From the NCBI GenBank assembly GCA_013365325.1, contig JABVXV010000029.1:248001-312000 (forward strand): a stretch of DNA of 64,000 bases, read 5' to 3'. Within the stretch, counting starts at the first letter, position 1, and each line of letters begins with the position of its first letter. Below are positions 1 through 15,000 of the stretch, piece by piece. The notes under the pieces were generated by a model that saw only the letters and a list, made by a program, of their open reading frames with translations, did no database searches and was not told the origin of the DNA. Source of the DNA: Dipetalonema caudispina (taxonomy: Eukaryota; Nematoda; Chromadorea; Rhabditida; Onchocercidae). The position numbers and the translations under genes are program-made.

Positions 1-3000
1 AGTGAAATTAAAAGGGTAAAAAAAGCAAGTAAAGCTTCATGACTTACATCTCTAGACATGAATGGTACTAAAATCCCAATAATTCCTGAAATCGTTGTAT
101 AAGATAGGCAATCGTTTGCACCTGGTACCAAAGATGTCTTCTGCATTGATGTTATGGCATCGCCAATATAGAGGTGAGCTATGGCTTCCAACTATAAAAT
201 GAATATTCGAGAAATTTTCGAATCCTTATTCAATTGCTGGTTTACTTATATATAATCCACTGATTAAATTAAATTTTTGAAAGTTGTTCAATCAACTGCT
301 GCATTAAAAGTAAGCTAGAAAAATGCGATAGGTGAGAAGGATTCATCAAAGCAAAAACTTTTTAGATATGACAAAAAACTTATTAGATCTTAGAGTTGCC
401 AATACTGACATTTCGTCAAGACAAACAAACATTAAAATTCTATTTCGCTGTCATTATAACTTAATATAGAGTCAATAAAAAAGATTGAAATATTGAGTAA
501 CTAAATAATTTTAAAAACTTGTAAACAAATAAGAAAGAAACAGTAAATATTAAATCTATATGAGGCATGAAATTTTCTTTAGAGATATGATATTCCGACT
601 AATAACTAGGAAACATAAAAACATACTTTTTGTGAAGCTCCATTCAGATTTCCTCGATCCCACAGCGCACGCACACCAGTCGGATCTTCTTGCACCTCTT
701 CGGTTACACCTTTCGGTAGTCGTAGCTGAAATATAAGAATTCAAGAATCTGAAAATCTAGAATTATCTAGATATTTAGGAAAATCAAATACAGTAGAAAT
801 GTCAAATTAAAAAAGACATATACTTTTGGATTTCAACTGTAAGCAGTTTTTCATAATTTAACAGTTTTTCATCTAATTTGAATTAGCTCATTGGTTTGAT
901 GATGCGATGTTACGGTATTTGCATATGTCTTTTAACTTCATAAATCAGTAAAGTAATCCGAACTATTTTTGATAGCAATGCATTTCAATAATTCAAACAG
1001 ACTTTCAGAAATATACCTGCTAGACATGTTTTAATTCCGCTAAGTTATTTAATTCGAGCTATTCCTCCATTCTTATCAACAATAATGAATCTACTTTCAG
1101 TGCAGTATTTTTTTGTCAACGTTACACTGACTGTTTTCACCATCGGATCATTCCAGCGCAATAAAAAAGCTACCTTGGGATGTATGGTATCATATGCCAA
1201 CTATCCTACATTTTCTGGCATACTACTACTAAGCTGGAGTCATCATTCGTCGGATAAAATTGGTAATGTCAGATGAATAGGATAATTATAAGAAAAAAAA
1301 AATATATGAACAAAAGGCTTTAAATACATCAGAAAGGACAGGCCAAAAAATTTTTGTTTTTCATTGTAAGTTCTGGCAATACAAACTACTTGCACTTGCT
1401 TTTTTAAATTAATACTTTGTCCAACTATTCGACATAACATACTAAACAAAACGCTTAAGGATTTTTTTAACAAAGCTTATCTATCAACACGCTTTTACTT
1501 GAATATTTCTAACATTTTAGAAGTTTTTATATAATACTAAAAAATGTTTTACGGAGAACAGAGCATGAATACAATGCAGAGATTGTGGATTTACTAAAAG
1601 TTCAGTTTTATATATCATGATATTGAAAATATTAAATTCTCCTCCTTATCAACTTATTCAAATTGTATGACATCATTTGATTAAACTCACTACAGCAATA
1701 TTTCCAAAACGATCTCCAACCGCAACTGTGTCATAATCCAGCAGACATACACATGTTACGTAACGTGGGGATGTTTCATCGCAGAATATCGACAACTGAC
1801 CATCCTCAAATGAAAGATCCATTAATTAATTCATCCTAATTTGTCATCCTCAAGTTTTATTAAGATTTAGATTAAATTCCAACAAAATTACCTGCTTTTT
1901 GTAACGCATAAAATGCACCGATTCCTGTGAATCACTTACAACAATACGCTGTCCCATTGAGCGGATGTCGACAACTTGTGTTGGTATTTGCTGGAAAAAG
2001 AAAGCTTTAGTTTAGCTTGAAATATAAGCTAAGCAAACATATCTTGATAACACACTGATAACAGAAAAGTTTAACTTAGAATAAAATCAACATGTTTACC
2101 AGAATCACTGAAATGAAAGACAAGAAAAATCCATAGAAAGCAGTTAATCGTATTAGGAGAGCTACTTTCAGTGAATATGATCAATTATTACATCTGCATT
2201 ATGACTTTTCTGAACTAATTCTATTAATACAAAAGTTTGGAAGGACAATAAAAATTTAAATTAATCAGTTAGATAAACGGATTTCTATACACTCAATACG
2301 TTAATAAATTTATTCTGAGGAACAACAGATGTTTTTTTTTTTTTTTTTAAATCGATTTTTCACTTGAATTATTAGTCGGAGTCGACGTCAACTTTTGACT
2401 ATGATCGACAAATTTATGATGGAATTTAGTCCTATCATGCAAATAATAAATTCAGCTGAAAAAAATACCGGTAGTAATAGTAAATAATAAATCTAGCAGG
2501 AAAAAATATCGGTAGGTAACTGACTGCGTCAGTAGCAACACGCAGAAGATAATCAAAAATTTTGCAGTTCCCTGGCTTATTTGTTCACGAATGAATGTAC
2601 AAACAGTTCCCCTTCCTGACTAACTGACAGGTTCCGGTAGATTTTCTGTTTTTTTAATATCCATGATAATCTGGGACAAGACTGATACAGGAAAATCAGC
2701 TGCTGCTGTTATCTTATCAAACAGTTCGCAGTTCATAAGTTAAAAAGTATACAGTCAAAAATACCGAGAGATGATGGTTGTATGGAGATTAAACAACGGT
2801 ACAACAAAGAAACTATAAATTTATAAAATGAACAAATAAATGAATGAATCTATTCATTCATTAACTAATACTTTTCCGTCCTTGAATCACATCACTACCT
2901 CACTGTTTATTTCCTTTTTCCTGACCTCTCACCTCTTGATTGGTATTGTATTATCAGATGTCAACTATTCATACTGAATCAATTTTGAGATTTCCCCTTC

Positions 3001-6000
3001 CTTATCTAGTATCTAGCCTTTAAACTTTTACATATTCTAAAATAATGAGATAGTGATCATAATAATCACAACAGCTGCGGTAATTATATTATAGACTATA
3101 CAGAGAATAGACATATTTCAACCACCCATATGAGCGAGAAATTGAATTTCATTTCCTATGTGGTGACGAAAATACATCCATAAGCTCCCATGTAATGTTG
3201 CCTCCAAAACAACTTGTAAATATCACTCACAATTTTGCGCTCCTCAATAGTGTCAAATAAGATTAAACCTTTCCACTTCGTCAAATCACTTAAGCCTTCT
3301 CCATCCCTTTCATAAAACACTGATACAAACTAATTTGTAATACAAATTCAGTAATACAAACTGATTTGCAGCCCATTATAAAAGTAGGTGGAGAAAATAA
3401 ATACCAACAATTATTTCAAAATATTTTCAATATTCCATTAACCACAAGTATGACTTGGCTTTTGATTAGCACTCCTACCTTACTTATTTGAATGATTGTT
3501 CGGGAAAAACACTCTCTAGTATTCTAAAGCGCTAACAGAAACTTCGTCACTTACTCTATCCGACTTCAACACTTATAATTTGCTGATTAACGAAGATTCA
3601 GAAACCTTACATTTTTCTTGTAGAGAATTCAGAAAAATATTAGAATGATTAGTTAATAGAGCATGTTGGAGTTTAGCAACCAATTTAACAAACCTCTAAA
3701 GTAGCACTCTGTATCTCTGAACTCAATTTATCCTGCTCTCCCGTCTCATTTTCAACTCCAAAAAATGGTAATTTGAAGGATAAACAATACATCGAAATTA
3801 TATTCTATACTTCCAAACTCCATCTATCCAATTAGACAATTAATACTTGATCACTCAACTTTTCCTCTTAATATCCTATATATATATATACATAAATTCG
3901 GTTACTTTTTCTGGCATGTTTATCAATAATTCTCTTAATATAAGTAATATTTTACGTGAGAATAAGGAAGAGTTTAAGTGAACATAAAAGTAACTGTACA
4001 GAAGTAATTTAAAAATCAAACGAAATAAACCGCTGTTACTACTCAATAAATAGCAGAGTAAATATGTTGATTACAAAAATCTCCATATTGACTTAAAAAA
4101 ATTACAGGATCCGTAACAACAAATAACAGGAAATGCATCATACCACTCTAATTCGCTTTGCTCCTGACTCCAACTTTATTCTATTTCTGATCATTACTCT
4201 ATCCGATTTTAATCTCTAATTTATTCAAATTTTGAATTCTATCTTATCGTACAAGTGATGATGAAACCGTGTACTTACGAGGAATGGGAAAAAACACAGC
4301 ATAATTCAAACTTCTTGCAAATATTTTTAACAATCACTGTATTTGCCTTATTGGATTTCACAATTATTGTCGGTAATTTATTGGTTATATTAAACGTTAT
4401 GATGAATAAAAGAATACGTGCTAGTACCAAAATACTTATTCTATCACTTGCAGTTGCCGATTTAATGGTACATTTTAAAAATTAATCATCAAAAAAAAAG
4501 GAAATAAAAATCTACACGCTCTATTTCATTAGATAATTTACCTAATTATTGTTTCAAATACAGCTTATACCAAAAAATATTGATCCATGTTTAAAAATGG
4601 GTTAATATTGAAGAGAGACAGAAAGGGTCTTAACCCTTTCATACTATATGAAAAAATAGTCCATCACAAGGTTTTGAAGTCAGGTAACGCTTTTATTTTA
4701 GATTTGAAAGAATCCGATTATAAATTATATGAATTCCTGAAAGCATCTGAACGATTCTCTAATGCAAACTTTCAGAAGTCTATTTGATATTTAAGTCAAT
4801 AAATCTGTAACAACGATCAATATTTTAGACATTTTTTAATAAAAGAAAATAACCTACCAATCAAAATTCAACAATTCCAGACTGGAATGACAGTCCTCCC
4901 ATTCTATGCAGTAAATAAAGTCCTGAAAGGTTATTGGATATTCGGTGACTTATGGTGCATTACAATCATTACGTTGGATATATGGTTGTCTACGACATCT
5001 AATTATATCATAATTGCAATCACTATTGATCGTCTCATCGCAATCACCAAACCACTACATCATCCTATGTTCGTGACTCGCGATAGGACTTATATGACAA
5101 TTATTGCTATCTGGACGGGTTCATTCCTGCTGTGTAGTCCAAGTTTCTTGCTTGCAAATACTTCTAAATCGTTCAGCGAACAATGTACATGCATTCCGGT
5201 GTATGCTGGTAGCACATATATCATTGTCAGGTAAATTAAAGTCATACACAGAATAAATGATTGATTGAATTAAATTACATATACACTTGAAAGATGTCTA
5301 AGCTTTCTTTATGCATAACAATGATTAATTCTATCCAAACTTTGCACAAATTATTTAATTCCTTACTTTGAGTTAAAGTATTTAATATATGCAAAGTATG
5401 CCACATTGCATATATTAATGTTACCGACAAGTAGTTTCGTACTTTAGATTTAAGTATAGAAATAAAAATACTGTAGTCAAGCGTACCATTCCTAATTTCA
5501 GCGCATCATTAAGTTTCTATGTACCAATGATGCTTGTAACTTTTATTTCTATAAAAATTTATATAATAACAAGACGAGCTATAAGAAGAACTTCACTATT
5601 TGCGGCAACGTTATTCAACAGGATTGAATCGAAAAAAAAATTATTTTATACTCAATATGAGATTTTCCGGTAAGTTGTAAGCAATAGTTTTAAAATTTTG
5701 AAATTTAAAAGACTGCATCGTTCTCATAAAGTATGTATATTATAAATTTATCCTAAATTGGCTCTAACAACCGCTTTTCAGTGATACCCTCCTCCGTTAA
5801 GTGATGCATCACCCATTCCGATCTCTCTTGACAAATGCCTCTTCCTTCTGTATAAGAATGTCTGGTGAAAATATTCTGGACAAGTTTTCAGAACTAATCG
5901 TCCAAATTTTCAGAGGTAACGTCCAAATTAGCATGGCAAAGGCTAGAAATACGAGTAAAAACGATGAAATTGTGCAATCAAAAATGAAAGGAAATACCAT

Positions 6001-9000
6001 TCGAAAATGTCATACAGATTCGAATATTCGTTGTGCACAAACAGAATTGGTGAAGACTTTAATGATTAAATCCAGAGTATTTTTTCTATTTTGGTTTATA
6101 ATGGCACTTGCTAACAACAATCCCCAAGCCAAAATGAGACTATCACACGTTCCCACATATTCTACCAAATATTTGGAACTTTTTGTCCATCATTTACAAA
6201 TGTTTCATCAGTCATTTATCAAACTGCCCAAAATCCCACTACGATATTTTAATATGCCGCAGTATAATTGTATGTCGAATCGTTTCGCCCTTAAAACTTT
6301 TATAGAGCTGAAGAAGGTCAAAACGATCACTTGAGAAAATTCGATAAAACTTGAGAATTTCGAAAACTTTTGTCATTTGCTTCTAACATATCCTCGAAAT
6401 GAACTTCATATTTTGTTTTACTGTAAACAAAAAATGTAGTACATTTAATAGCGTGCAGTTCCAGAACACTGAAATATTTTCTTGAATAAATTACGAAAAG
6501 ATTAATTCAGCCTCATTCTTGCTGTCTACAACATTCGAAGAGCGAACCGTGGAACACGAAACTAAACTTAATTGAGAACAGTCTCCAAAGGTAACTTGTT
6601 ACTTCCTCCCTTCATTTAATACATCGAATTTCCAGTTCGCTTAAAATGATATAAATGAAATCATGGATTAAAGATTGGCTTCAGGTTATTTTAAGAAAAC
6701 AAGCTGGTCTATCCTTAATTAGTTACAACACTTGAAGGGGAAATTTACTACCTAAAATAATAAGTTAAATGGTCGTTCCAGCAGTTCATCATAAAAGTCG
6801 GTAAAAAGGAAAAATGATATCATATTTCATGAATTCTTCAAATCTATTATTAATATCCATGCTTTCTACGAAGTCTCTGATGCAACCTTAGTACGATTTC
6901 AATTTTTTTATCCTATCTCTTTTTCCTTCCAAAATCTCTAAAACAGCAAAATAAATTTTCAGCGAATGTGTTAATGAACAGTCCGATGTCTTAATCGCTA
7001 AAGAACAAGAGAACGACACAGTTTTTCGTGGTATTTGGAATAAAAAATACAATCCGCAGATTAGAATTGCTGAAGTGATAGTTATTATAAGTGGTTGCGT
7101 CATATTTTGCAGGCTTTTTTTCAGTATACTGTATGGATTTACTTTAAATGTTAGTCCACATGTTTGGTCCATATCATCTTGCATGGGTCATGTTAATTCA
7201 GCTCTAAACCCTATCATTTACTTTTTTCTTAATCGTGATTTCAAGGATCATTTTAAGGAATTACTTACTTATTCTACAAATTCTAGACTCTGAAATATTG
7301 AATTATTTTTAATAGTTTTCAATATCATTATTTTTAATAAATCTTTCGTGTTCTGAAGTAACACAAACTGTTTTACAAAAAATAAAACCCACGCACAGAC
7401 AAAAAAAAATAAAGACTTACCCTGTTTTCACATTTAGCAAGCAATTTCCTTTTACCAAGGTCGTATAGCCGTACTTTTTTTCCTACACCAGCTAACGCCA
7501 TTCCACGAAAATCATGAATAGCATTTACGACCTAAATAAAACTTCACGCATATATAGTTTAAGAAGTTTCATGGATAATACAAATAGTATTAATACTTAA
7601 AGAATTTCATAGATATTACAAATACTATTACTACAGTATTATATAGAAGAAACATATGTAAAACTCATAAATTACGGTTTAAGCAAAAAATTAAAGAATT
7701 AAAAAATATCTTGGAGTTGATCATACGTCATCATTGCATATTTTAATTTTAAAACTAATCAGTTCCCCAAGTACTGTTTCTTTCAACTTAAATCCTTCAG
7801 ATTCTAATAAGAAAACAAAAGGAATGAAAATAACTTCATCGGTTGGCGTTCTATGCAGCAGCTGAAGTATGGTACCATTAGCTGCGAGCAGGAAAGTATA
7901 GATGCATCCTCCGCTCGCTTTTCTAGGTTTCAGTTGCAATTCACAACCACAGCCAACCAGCACAAATTGTGTGTCGCTTTGATTTTGAAACTGCACCATT
8001 GCTATCCTGGAATTTAAAAAGTGACAAACATACTTCAGCGTATTACTAAGTCAGTAACATGCAATATCACTTTCTTACTTTCGACATGTCATCATGGATG
8101 TCACATTTTCCAACCATGTTTACAGAATGCTTCAATTTATATTAAATTTTATTAAATTTTTGTCAATTTTGTCCTGAACATATTTTCAAAACTTCCATAA
8201 AAGATGATAAACTTTTTCAAATATTTCAAAACTTACGCAAACGCAGCTTCATCCTCCGCGAATGGAAAATGTGAGACCGTCTCACCGTCATTACTGCGTA
8301 TGACTCGGACTGTTGAAGCCCATTTGCCTATAAGTAAATTTTATAAGTGCTCAGATTTAAAAAATGGTAGAAAACCTTCTTAACGTAAATATATGGCCGA
8401 GTAAGCATTCAAATCACTACCGGAGAATGTATTATAATGAATTAATCAACATTTCAATAACAATGAAAATAATTTTGGAAATCTGCTTTTTAAATTTCAC
8501 CTTTCTGATTTTTTGGTGAACCGTAAACTCTTTCATCAATTTTTTCAGTACGAATTGCATCAGCCATTTCTTTGACTGCTTGTTGGTCCGCTTCTTCTGC
8601 CTCCTTTGCTACTTCCATTAATTCCTAAAATTGTTATCGTAGAATTAACCAAGATGACACAAATCTGTTCCAATACAAATTTTAAATTCGAGTTCCGGAA
8701 AGTGAGAGGAGAATGTATCAAACATGCTAGTCTTACGGAAGAAGAAATATCATTCTCTACCATCTGGTCTAACTGACTGGCTTTAATAAATAATTCGAAA
8801 ATTATCCAAAGATCTGAGAAAAGTTGAATTGCTGTTAATTTATCAATAAAAATTTTCAAAAAACAATTACAAACATCAGCGAGCTGTTTTCGACGTTCTA
8901 TTTTCCCCTTCACCGTGAAAGCAGCATGATCATTTTCGATTATAATTAGATTTCCGGATGCTTTATGCACTACCATGCGCCGAGGTGTATAGTCCAGTGG

Positions 9001-12000
9001 ATATACAACATGATTAAAAACGGCTCCCAACTTTTCAAGCGACAAAATCCTGGAAAAAAAAGGTGATGTATTTGGAAAATCAAACTAATATTTTAAAAGG
9101 TGCTTAGGTAAATAAAAACTAATAAATCTAAGTATTAAAATTTCAAAAAAATGAGTTATCATAAAAGAACCCTACAGGATGGAATATTTTTTTCTTTTAA
9201 AATACTAAACTTGAAAAAATTACTGCAAACCTCAAAGTATTCTCTGCGATAGCTACAATTCCTTCTGGACATTGTTCCGATGAAAAACCGGCCGCATATT
9301 CCAGGGCTGCATATGAAAGAGGGGTTAGATGAAATCTACTTTGATAATCGTACAAAAGCCAAGCTCGAGATGACGCAGCCATGATCTGAAAATTATCTGG
9401 AAATCAGCTAAATTAAAGCACAGCAAGAAATGATTTTCGAAAACATTAAATACGAGTACAAACAGTTGGCTGATGGAGATAAGTAGTTTGAAACCTTCAG
9501 CACTATTATGTATTCCATTTATTGCGTCTCGCTGTTTGATGAAAAAAAATATATGACAGATTAGGCATTCATCTGCATCTTAAATCAAACTCGAATTTAA
9601 ATATTTTCTTATTAAACCGTTCGGAATTTATCTCAAAATCCAAAAATGTAAGCTCAATCTGAAAACTTGACATACCGCATCTTTACTTTGTATCCTCACA
9701 CGGAACAACTTTACACTTTTTGTCCCCAAATAACGAGTTCTGTTGTCGGTTAGCTCACCTGTAACCTGATCTACAGTGGTTCTCAGCAAGCATCCATTCT
9801 AAAATAGCGAGCTTTAATGACATTCCAGTAAATAAATTTTTTGGCAATTAATTAAAATGAATTAATCATAGAAACTCATATCTACTGATTTTTAAATTTA
9901 GTACAATAAAACGCTATTGTACACTGTAGCACACCGTGGTAGATTTTCACTTGGCCTTTCAGATTTGAAAAGATCTACGAGTTAATTACAAGAAAGGGCC
10001 AAATGAACGAACCTGTAAACCAATATTCAAATGAACAGTTGATGCACTTTGTGCCTCCGTGCCAAACATTTCTAACACAATAATTGATTCCGGTTCTGAT
10101 GGTAATGCTTGCATACTGAAGGAAATTATTTGACTTTCGTTCAATTTGGGACGATTTAATGAATTAAAAAGTTGCTAATTTTAATTTCAGAATCTCATCG
10201 AGGAAATCGCACTTCCTAATCAGAAGCAAAGCCTATATGTTTATAAATTTGTCGAAATTAGCAATGGCATTACCTAAGCGGTGAAAGACAATCTTGTGGA
10301 TCCAAAGATATAATTCGTACTGTTTTGTCAGCCAAGCCTACAGTAAGGAAACGAGACCGTAGCTCTCCTTCAGGAATTTCACTTAAGCTCATGCACAGGA
10401 CATCCGCAGGTAATTCACGTCGTTCGGTGTACTCGTTGAGTTGTCCAGTCTGAAACGATAACAACGAAATCAATCAATGTTACTAAGCAAACTACTTGAA
10501 GTGCAGTAATTTAGAAGTAAAAATCCAACTTTATGAATGTTAAATTAATAATATAACCTTTGGAAACGAAACAAATAAATGAATAAATCATAAAACAAAC
10601 ACGAAAGGACCAAAGAAATGAGGAAAGAAGCATCTCACCACATCAAGTTCAAAGTAGACGAGTTCACCACCAGCAAGTGCGATTGCTACCTGCCTTCGAT
10701 TCAATGCACATTTCATAATTGTACGTTTACCAGGTGCTTTCCATTCATTCACTCGCCGATCAGCCCTAATATGTCGAATACCATCAGGATACACCTAGAA
10801 TATAAAACCGATGGATTTATTTGGGCTAAAAAAGGAAAAAAAAAACCACTAAACTGACCAAATTCTGAATCTTAACTTTTCACTTACCAAAACCATCACA
10901 GTTTTTTTCGGAAAAAAATCAAGAAAATTAAAGAAGAAAGGAACCACTAACTTGTAACAAAGCATCATCTCCAATAAGTGCACAGCCAAGAGTCGGTGTT
11001 GTACCAAGAAAACCAGAATCCGTAACTTCTTCGACAGTTTCACCAATAGATAACACTAGCGTTGCATTAACGAAAGATACGACGATATGAGAATCAAATT
11101 TGTCTAAAGTTCAATGTCCGTCATTTATAAAAATTTCTCCTACAGAATCAGAAAAAAAAAACAAAAAAAAGACGCAGATTTCCAAAATTTCTAGTTTAAA
11201 GTTAATTCACAACTGATTATTTACGAGCTCTTTCGACATTCGACCATGACCTCAGCATTTTTATCGCCAGGAATATTCGCGATGTTGCCAACAGAAGTTC
11301 ATTGGAACCAAATATTATAAACTAATTGGAATTTATCATATACACTCACAAGCAAACAAATCTTGAAAACACTCATCTAGAACCTCATGTCTAAGCTATT
11401 GAGTAAAGTGTACCATCAATGTTTCGTTTCACTGTCCAAACTGCATTTGGATTACCAGGCAATTCAGAGACAGCCATTTCTGTTACTTCCAAACCATTGC
11501 GTAGTACTTTGACTGCAGAAAGTGCGCCACGTCCTACCAGAGTGTAAATTTGAGGAGAGTCCTCATTAGCCAAATCGTCAATCTATAAAACAGGTAAAGT
11601 GACTTCAGAGAAAAATTTAAAAAAAGAAATGCGGTATAGTCGAAACAAATAAAACTGATATACAAACTGCCGGGAAAACTAACCGCAAAACGTATTGCAG
11701 AATTCAAAACTAAAACTCATTTAAGGAAATTCCATCATATCATTTATCTTATCAAGTAAGAAATGAAGGAAATCATTCGAAATAGCGACTAATCCATCTA
11801 AGAGAACTTCAGAACTCACATAGGAAGAAATAAGCGGTGATAAGCTATCCATCTGATCGACAACTGCCAAATTTGTAAGTCCACGAGGAGCGAAAAAGAA
11901 TGTTTCACCTTCTTCCAGCTGCATTCGAGATGAAAATTCAGGTTCATCGTCTTCATCACCCAAATGTGCTATCTGATATAAGTGACTGCAAAGCAAAATT

Positions 12001-15000
12001 AATTTGTATAATTCAAATAATTTTGCTTAAATACTGCATAAAAAAAATATCATGCGCAAACGGATAGAAACACAAAAATGGATTAACAAGACTGTTTAGA
12101 CCTCAGCATAATGTTCGCTATTATTGATAAATTGACATACATGAAGCGTTGTTACATACAAAGCTACTGGTCTTTTTTGGACTATTGTCTCAAATAGGAA
12201 ACGCGACCTCCAGTAAATTAAATGATTTAACATTAATCAAAAGAACAGTCATATTAAAGCGACTACAAAGAACATACTGATTTCCGAATTCACTTGCTGT
12301 AAATAAAAATCCCGTCTTCAAAATACACATGGCATTCGAGACTGGTATTGTGTCGAAATACTTGATTTTAAGTTCAGTGACCTAAAAAAAAAGCAAACTC
12401 GGAAAATAATATAAACAATTGAAAATCTATATATTTACGATTGATGAATATTCCACTTAAGGTTCCATGTTTAATTAGTTTAGCATATACATCCAGAGAA
12501 AAGAGAAAAAATGATGCGATGAAATATTATTTTCTTAATTAAATCAATATGGAATTCAAAAAGCAATATGCTGATTAAGATGAAGTACTGAACATTACAA
12601 GTACTGCTAAAACTCTGATACATAAAAGTAATGATAAAGAAGTTGTCAACAAGATAGAGAGACCACTTTCGAGAGTAACGTGATTCAGCAAGCGTAGGAT
12701 CGAAGAATATACTTCGATAACACCAAGGAACAAAGGAAATCATATGTTATCAGAAGTTAGAATCAGAATGCAGTATGAACCAGAACTGTTCAAAAGTTCA
12801 AATTCATGAAAGAATAACTTACAATATCATGCTCACTTTCCAGTGTAACCTTAAAAATGTCACCCTGATCGGTTTGTACCAAGAAAAAGTACATCAATTT
12901 TGTCTTATGTGTTGCAGCACAAACAATGATGACGGTGCGATCGCAGTCGTCCAATTCGTTCTAAAAAAGAAAAAAAAATTTATTAGCTGAAACTGAGTTA
13001 AACTGCAACAAGTGTTAGCCTTCTTTCAATCCAAAATCGAAAACTCGTTCAAAACGGTAAGCAAGAATAAAATGTCTGAAACAATCAGCGTTCCCACACA
13101 TCACTTCAAAAAAAAAATAGACAATAATCGGAACAAAAAGTCTGTGCAAACGAACTCTTCTTCGTGGTACTGGACATTTGATGTCTGGTTGATCACCCAG
13201 ATTCTTATAAACGAGGTAATTCTCACAACAAACAATAACACCACTAGGCCCATCTTGTCCACCAGGTACTGCAAAAGAAATCAATTTACACATTTCAAAT
13301 ATGCTGCTGACTGAAATTCAAAAACTTTATTAAAATCTTGACGAATTATTTGCTTGCTGATTAAAAATCTTAATTAAGGGATTTTAAGTATACCTGAAAT
13401 CAGAATATTTCCCTTATCAACCAATGGCTCGGCATATTTGCGTACTACGTGATTCAAACCAAGATCCAATTCATAAAACGTTAATGTTTGTGGAATTTTT
13501 GTAGCCAAGTGTCCTGTAGGATCGTGATCAACCTCCTTCAATACATTAAATTATGTCATTACATACTAATCTTCAAACCTTAGTGAAACAGAGAGCAGTT
13601 TTGAGATAACAGATAAATAAATTTTAATCAAGTGGTTGGCAATGTCCTGGAAATTTTCATGAAATACTTATATTATTCGAAAAAGGCTTAGAAAAGATCA
13701 TATTCTATTTCTACTAATCTGTTATATTTAAAAAATTAAATATATTCTTTGCCAGAGAAAAACTTCAAGAACCGTCACTTACTTCGTAGTCAACTTCTAA
13801 ACATGCAAAAGTAGGGTTCTCGAATCCGACGTCTACGCCAACAACACTATAGCAAATGCAATGAGATTTGTGTGCTTCTAGCGGCGAACTGATAGTTAAA
13901 TTAGCCGATGCATCCCGATTCATAATATATACCAATTTCTGACGCTCTACGGCCCCTTCAAAAAGTAAATTACTTGAAAATCTTTCGTGTCAACAAGAAT
14001 TAAGTTTAAATTTACAAAATTAACAAATCATTCAGTGCCTGACCTATTCGAGGATTAAAGAGCATGAACTGAAAGCAAAATTATGGTCCTTTTTCATAGG
14101 GTAATCTAATGATTTGGTCGGCACGTAATTCTCATATTCTTTTTAGCAGATTCATTCTAGGATACTCTTTAGCTTACAATCATAATCAAGAGACGTTTTT
14201 GTACTAATATTTACATATTATTTACCATTTTAAAAAGTATTTCAAATACTTCAATATCTCCTCATATAACGCAACTACATATTGGTCATAATTATGGGTT
14301 AGCACTAGTGAAAAAAAAAAAAAAATAACAACTACTGTCGTTAATTCATTCAATTAACCTCCTTCACTTCAACTTACAATCCTCCAAGCTGTGTAATACG
14401 ATAGCTTCATCTTTAAGCAACTTGTACTTCTCCATGTCCTTCACTAATATGAAAACAACCAACTACATTAATGATTTGATTGAAATGTGACATTGCCTGA
14501 TTTTCAAAACACTCACCAATCAGGATAGCACGTCCCTTCGGGTCAACGGCAAGAAATTGTCCCGGAACAATTCGTCGACAGCCAGTTTTCCCGAATGTTT
14601 CTTGATGAACCCTTTCGAAGCATACTTTCTGTGCATTATATTCTAGGATTACGATACGCCCAGCATCCGAACCGACAACAATGTAGTCTACAATAGATTT
14701 TTTGTTGCATATTTTTAGAAATTGTTATCTCATCTAAAAAATATGTCTTAAAATTTATTCCCTGAAATTTTTGAGAGATTTATACAAAACTAAAGATCAA
14801 AAAATCGATTACACGTTCCATTTAAGAAATAATTGCTGAAGAAAATTTACATCTTGTGCAAAAAAGTTTTTAAATAGCCAAACATTAACAAACCTTTGGT
14901 TCCACCAGTTAAACGAAAAGCCAACAACGATCTTATAATACCGAAGGTATTATGACTGCATAAAACATGAATTTTTCCCGTTTTCGGATCACAAAACAAT

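Larger units (their letters stand above)
1991..7420 (-). other. Long SF3B3 intron hosting a receptor gene
   Basis: Host intron between two phase-0 SF3B3 exons (GAAAACAGG at its 5' side, CAAATACCAACAC at its 3' side). It carries the antisense receptor gene at 4,258-7,293. The 2.2 kb from 1,991 to 4,257 lies upstream of that gene and may include its promoter; it shows a T run (2,332-2,348), an imperfect tandem pair at 2,441-2,515 and otherwise AT-rich sequence with no supported gene. Confidence 0.8.
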
